Of a stretch of 64,000 nt of DNA, positions 63,425-64,000 are shown one piece after another (the first letter of the stretch is position 1; every line of letters starts with the position of its first letter). The notes under the pieces are model-generated. The model saw only the letters and a program-made list of their open reading frames with translations. It was not told the origin of the DNA and did not search any database. A program made the translations under genes and the position numbers. The stretch spans positions 1,713,507 to 1,777,506 of the forward strand of contig NZ_CM001974.1 in the NCBI RefSeq assembly GCF_000406105.1. Reading direction: 5' to 3'. The DNA is from Dickeya chrysanthemi NCPPB 402. Its GTDB lineage: Bacteria; Pseudomonadota; Gammaproteobacteria; Enterobacterales; Enterobacteriaceae.

Positions 63425-64000
63425 ATGACATCAACACTTAACGGTACCGCCGCCCTTGTGACGGGGGCGAGTAGTGGAATCGGTCATGCCACTGCTTTGG
63501 TTCTTGCTGCACAGGGAGCATCAGTTGCACTGGTTGCCCGCCGACAAGAAAGGTTGGAAGCGCTTGTTAGACAGATTGAAGAGGTTGGTGGGACTGCATT
63601 TGCCATTCCTGCAGATATAACTGACCGTGGACAAGCAGAAGCGGCGGTCCAACAGGTGATCGATCGATTTGGACATCTGGATATTTTGGTCAACAATGCA
63701 GGGCTGATGTTGCTCGGCCCTATTGTTGGTGCAGATCCTGATGAATGGGAGCGTATGATCGCCATTAACCAGAAGGGTTTGCTCTATATGACGCATGCGG
63801 CTTTGCCTCATTTGTTAGAAGCTGCGGAGAACGGCCTCCGCCGCGTTGCCGATATTGTAAATATCTCCTCAATTGCTGGCCGTGTAGCATGGGCGAATTA
63901 CGGTGTTTACAACATGACAAAGTTCGGTGTTAACGGGTTCACCGAGTCGTTGCGCCAAGAGATCACCAAAAAACATGTTCGAGTTGGTGTGCTTGAACCA
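63425..64000 (+). CDS. Short-chain dehydrogenase/reductase, partial
   Basis: The first 192 residues of an SDR that continues beyond the window. It has the cofactor motif TGASSGIG at residues 13-20, DILVNNAGLM (NNAG), NISSIAG with the catalytic Ser, and YNMTK with the catalytic Tyr and Lys. ALVARRQERLEAL supports NADP preference (Arg residues after the second strand). It is the last gene seen in the redox cluster and lies 200 bp after the Old Yellow Enzyme gene. Confidence 0.93.
   Translation, partial: MTSTLNGTAALVTGASSGIGHATALVLAAQGASVALVARRQERLEALVRQIEEVGGTAFAIPADITDRGQAEAAVQQVIDRFGHLDILVNNAGLMLLGPIVGADPDEWERMIAINQKGLLYMTHAALPHLLEAAENGLRRVADIVNISSIAGRVAWANYGVYNMTKFGVNGFTESLRQEITKKHVRVGVLEP

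Overview
The window looks like accessory (island) DNA from an enterobacterium of the order Enterobacterales. The reasons are an H-NS paralogue, a P4-type integrase beside a 17-bp copy of the 3' end of an asparagine tRNA gene, PilS/PilV prepilins of the R64/SPI-7 type, and a VirB-type conjugation locus with a CloDF13-like MobB/MobC pair as in asn-tRNA elements such as ICEKp1 and ICEEc1. The species cannot be fixed from the sequence. No rRNA, complete tRNA or CRISPR array is visible.

Region 1 (1-15900) is a mobilisable island. It holds a MOBQ relaxase (MobA/MobL) with an oriT-like run of hairpins, two small mobilisation-type genes, HNH and GIY-YIG nuclease-like proteins, a large helicase-nuclease protein, an H-NS paralogue, an isolated pilS-pilV pair and the P4-type integrase. 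It ends at a tRNA-Asn-derived repeat (15901-15917) preceded by a tRNA-type terminator. No tRNA body follows on the right, so the repeat is best read as the junction between two elements stacked at one asparagine tRNA gene.

Region 2 (15918-33400) is a defence island: a KilA-N protein, a GHKL ATPase fused to a PD-(D/E)XK (Shedu/DUF4263-like) nuclease, a Gabija-like pair (OLD-family ATPase/TOPRIM nuclease with a frameshift, plus a UvrD-like helicase), an ArdC-like antirestriction protein, and a four-gene ABC-three-component (Lamassu-like) locus made of an MBL-fold hydrolase, a trypsin-like protease fusion, a middle component and a Rad50-like SMC ATPase. An IS110-family remnant and a protein with a degenerate nuclease-like motif follow.

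Region 3 (33600-50800) is a conjugation module transcribed leftward: VirB1, B2, a B3/B4 fusion, B5, EexN, B6, B7 (found here as a 45-codon gene), B8, B9, B10, B11, a Cag12-like lipoprotein, a TrbM/KikA-like protein, the MobB-like coupling protein, a MOBC relaxase and a frameshifted DNA methyltransferase. Its leader carries a perfect 13-nt boxA (rRNA-operon antitermination) sequence. A GC-rich gap full of inverted repeats upstream of mobB is the best oriT candidate for this module.

Region 4 (51100-55150) holds a DMT exporter with a divergent LysR regulator, and a cassette of TraR/DksA zinc finger, DUF2857, AlpA and one unknown protein typical of ICE control regions. Region 5 (55828-64000) is a redox cluster: an AraC regulator, a frameshifted MdaB-like quinone reductase, an AzoR-type azoreductase, an aldo-keto reductase, a quinone-oxidoreductase-type dehydrogenase, a membrane-anchored flavodoxin, an Old Yellow Enzyme-type reductase, an SDR fragment and an SDR that runs off the window.

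Four genes (gajA-like, ABC-3C middle component, methyltransferase, mdaB-like) are each broken in a way that one added base would repair, two of them in homopolymers. Sequencing or assembly deletions should be excluded before calling them pseudogenes.
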